Below, piece after piece: positions 62,356-64,000 of a DNA stretch of 64,000 nt. Under the pieces are notes generated by a model. That model was not told where the DNA came from and ran no database searches. It worked only from the letters and a program-made list of their open reading frames with translations. Source of the stretch: Rhodococcus triatomae (GTDB taxonomy: Bacteria > Actinomycetota > Actinomycetes > Mycobacteriales > Mycobacteriaceae). The stretch spans positions 4,092,001 to 4,156,000 of the forward strand of contig NZ_CP048814.1 in NCBI RefSeq assembly GCF_014217785.1. Direction: 5' to 3'. The number at the start of each line of letters is the position of its first letter. Positions within the stretch are counted from its first letter, which is position 1. The translations under genes and the position numbers were made by a program.

Positions 62356-64000
62356 TCATTCCATCGTGGGGGTGTTGCGCAGCCGCAGATACTCGATGTG
62401 CCGTTCGTACTGGTCCAGGACGTCGCCGATGAGCTGGTCCCGGCCGTATCCCATCACGTCGTAGCCCTGGCTGCCCTCGGTGAGGTAGACCTCGAGCCGG
62501 TAGTACACCGCGTCGCCACTCGACGAACGCATCGCGAACGACGGGATCGGGGTGCGTTCGGGCCAGAGTTGATAGCGGAAGGGTGGATTGCCGGCCATGG
62601 TGACGGTGAGGTCGATGTGCGGGACGCGGGTGTCCGGTTCGATGTTCTCGACGAGGGTGGCGTCCACGTCACGCTCGCACAACTCGTCCACGACGGCCTG
62701 GAGTGCCGGCCGTGCCACCGAGTCGACGTACCTGGCCAGATCGTCACGATCGGGGTAGGACAGACTCCGCGCGACGCGCTGGCGCCACGTCCGCTGCACG
62801 CCTCGCTCGGTGGTGACCCGCTCGGACAGTGAGGAATGCAGGGTCGCCCGGATGCTGTCCTCGCGCAGGCCCTCGCTGCGGAGGGCACGATGCAGCCCGG
62901 CCATGATGAGCACCATCACGAACGAGAACGGCAACCCCATGATGATGGTGGCGTTCTGTAGCGTGCTGACACCACCGACGAGGAGCATCGCGAGGGTGAG
63001 CAGGCCGGTCGCGACGGCCCAGAAGATCCGGGTCCACGCCGGTCCGTCGTCCTCGGGATCGTGCGGGTGCGAGGTGAACTTCGCCATCACGAGTGCGCCG
63101 GAGTCGGCGGAGGTGACGTAGAACAGCAGCCCGGTGAAGGTGGCGATCCCCGCGCTGAACACCACGCCCGGGTACTGGTCGAGCAACGAGTAGAAGGCGC
63201 TCTCGGGAGCGGTCATCGCCGTCTCGCCGAAGTCGCCGTTGCCGTCGACGACGATGGAGAGGGCGGCGTTGCCGAAGATCGCGATCCAGATGCCGATGAA
63301 GGCGAACGGGATCGTCAACACGGCGGCGATGAACTGGCGGAGAGTGCGGCCGCGGGAGATGCGGGCGAGGAACAGGCCGACGAACGGAGCCCACGCGATC
63401 CACCAGGCCCAGAAGAACAGGGTCCAGGCGTTGAGCCATTCGGTGGGGGCATCGAACGCGAAGGTGTCGAGAGTCATCGACGGGAAGCGGCTGATGTAGT
63501 CGCCGACGTTCATCACCAGGGCGTCGAGGAGGAAACGGGTCTTGCCGGCGATCAGTACGAACAGCATGAGGCCGAGCGCGAGGATCACGTTCAGCTCGGA
63601 CAGACGCCGGATGCCGCGATCGACGCCCGAGACCACCGAGATCGTGGCCATCAGGACCGCGACGGCGATCAGGGCGATCTGCATCGCGGTGCCCTCCGGC
63701 AACCCGAACATGAAGTGGAGGCCGAAGTTCAACTGCACCACGCCGATTCCGAGCGAGGTCGCGATTCCGAAGATGGTGCCGATGACGGCCGCGATCTCGA
63801 CCGTGTCGCCCACCCGCCCGTTGACCCGCTTGCCGATGACGGGGTACAGGGCGGACCGGATCGACAGGGGCAGTCCGCGCCGATACGCGAAGTAGGCCAG
63901 CGACGCTCCCATCAGGGCATACATCGCCCACCCGGTGATGCCGTAGTGGAAGAGCGTCCAGACCACGGCCTGTCGTGCGGCCTCGGTGTTCTCGCCGGGG
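62356..64000 (-). CDS. betT: Choline/betaine BCCT transporter (BetT-like), 5' end cut off
   Basis: The last 548 codons of a BCCT-family sodium- or proton-coupled uptake protein; the N-terminus lies beyond the window. Visible features are the entry frame GENTEAARQAVVWTLFHYG, the BCCT hallmark WTLFFWAWWIAWAPFVGLFL (Trp-rich segment, near 63370), and about nine membrane segments. A soluble C-terminal extension of about 180 residues follows, as in long BetT-type, osmotically regulated members. With betB and betA downstream, choline is the likely cargo. The stop is 32 nt before the betB ATG. Confidence 0.9.
   Translation of the reverse strand, partial: PGENTEAARQAVVWTLFHYGITGWAMYALMGASLAYFAYRRGLPLSIRSALYPVIGKRVNGRVGDTVEIAAVIGTIFGIATSLGIGVVQLNFGLHFMFGLPEGTAMQIALIAVAVLMATISVVSGVDRGIRRLSELNVILALGLMLFVLIAGKTRFLLDALVMNVGDYISRFPSMTLDTFAFDAPTEWLNAWTLFFWAWWIAWAPFVGLFLARISRGRTLRQFIAAVLTIPFAFIGIWIAIFGNAALSIVVDGNGDFGETAMTAPESAFYSLLDQYPGVVFSAGIATFTGLLFYVTSADSGALVMAKFTSHPHDPEDDGPAWTRIFWAVATGLLTLAMLLVGGVSTLQNATIIMGLPFSFVMVLIMAGLHRALRSEGLREDSIRATLHSSLSERVTTERGVQRTWRQRVARSLSYPDRDDLARYVDSVARPALQAVVDELCERDVDATLVENIEPDTRVPHIDLTVTMAGNPPFRYQLWPERTPIPSFAMRSSSGDAVYYRLEVYLTEGSQGYDVMGYGRDQLIGDVLDQYERHIEYLRLRNTPTME

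Overview
The window is high-GC DNA, and its gene order and protein similarities point to a mycolic-acid actinomycete, most likely Rhodococcus. The core order mntR/sirR - ribF - rpsO - gpsI - pepR - dapB - thyX - dapA - rnj - ftsK - argA - pgsA - clgR - pspA - (glycosyltransferase, DUF3046) - recA - recX - miaB - DUF349 - miaA - dapF - hflX matches, as I recall it, the Rv2788 to Rv2721 segment of Mycobacterium tuberculosis. Genus-level cues are the gluABCD glutamate uptake operon beside recX, a bioYMN biotin ECF transporter and a choline-to-betaine cluster. No species can be named from the sequence alone.

Layout. 0-7.3 kb: a DUF222/HNH gene, divergent mntR and ribF, rpsO, the gpsI (PNPase) gene with a long structured leader, and a small methyltransferase. 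7.4-15.4 kb: narK-narGHJI respiratory nitrate reductase operon, inserted between gpsI and pepR relative to the mycobacterial order. 15.3-22.5 kb: an APH-like/P-loop fusion protein, pepR, a zinc alcohol dehydrogenase, dapB with its membrane-protein partner, a flavodoxin-like protein and a YcaQ/AlkZ-type DNA glycosylase homologue. 22.5-28.8 kb: DUF3105, SRPBCC and a ribbon-helix-helix protein, then thyX, dapA, RNase J and a DinB-like protein. 28.8-38.3 kb: an unidentified membrane protein, ftsK, a TerC transporter behind a manganese riboswitch, YciI, argA, pgsA, cinA and the envelope-stress module clgR-pspA-pspM. 38.3-44.6 kb: bioYMN, a small membrane protein, PIG-L deacetylase, glycosyltransferase, DUF3046, recA-recX. 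44.6-59.2 kb: P-loop kinase, gluABCD, miaB, DUF349, miaA, a TrmH-type methyltransferase, dapF, hflX and an exported protein. 59.2-64 kb: betT-betB-betA, with betT cut by the window edge.

How the genes connect. dapB, dapA and dapF (lysine/diaminopimelate) are spread among RNA-processing genes (gpsI, rnj, miaB, miaA, hflX). recA and recX sit under two readable DNA-damage signals: a LexA box and a PafBC-type promoter. clgR has an ECF/SigE-type promoter and heads the psp membrane-stress genes. The clearest control element is a yybP-ykoY (Mn2+) riboswitch before terC, whose expression platform can sequester the ribosome-binding site. Many genes have a TANNNT -10 box about 7 nt before the start codon and so are predicted to make leaderless mRNAs.

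Defects. miaB is split by one extra C in a C7 run, and an unidentified membrane-protein gene shows a similar apparent one-base excess in a C6 run. Both could be sequencing errors or true mutations. I saw no rRNA, tRNA, IS element, prophage or CRISPR array.
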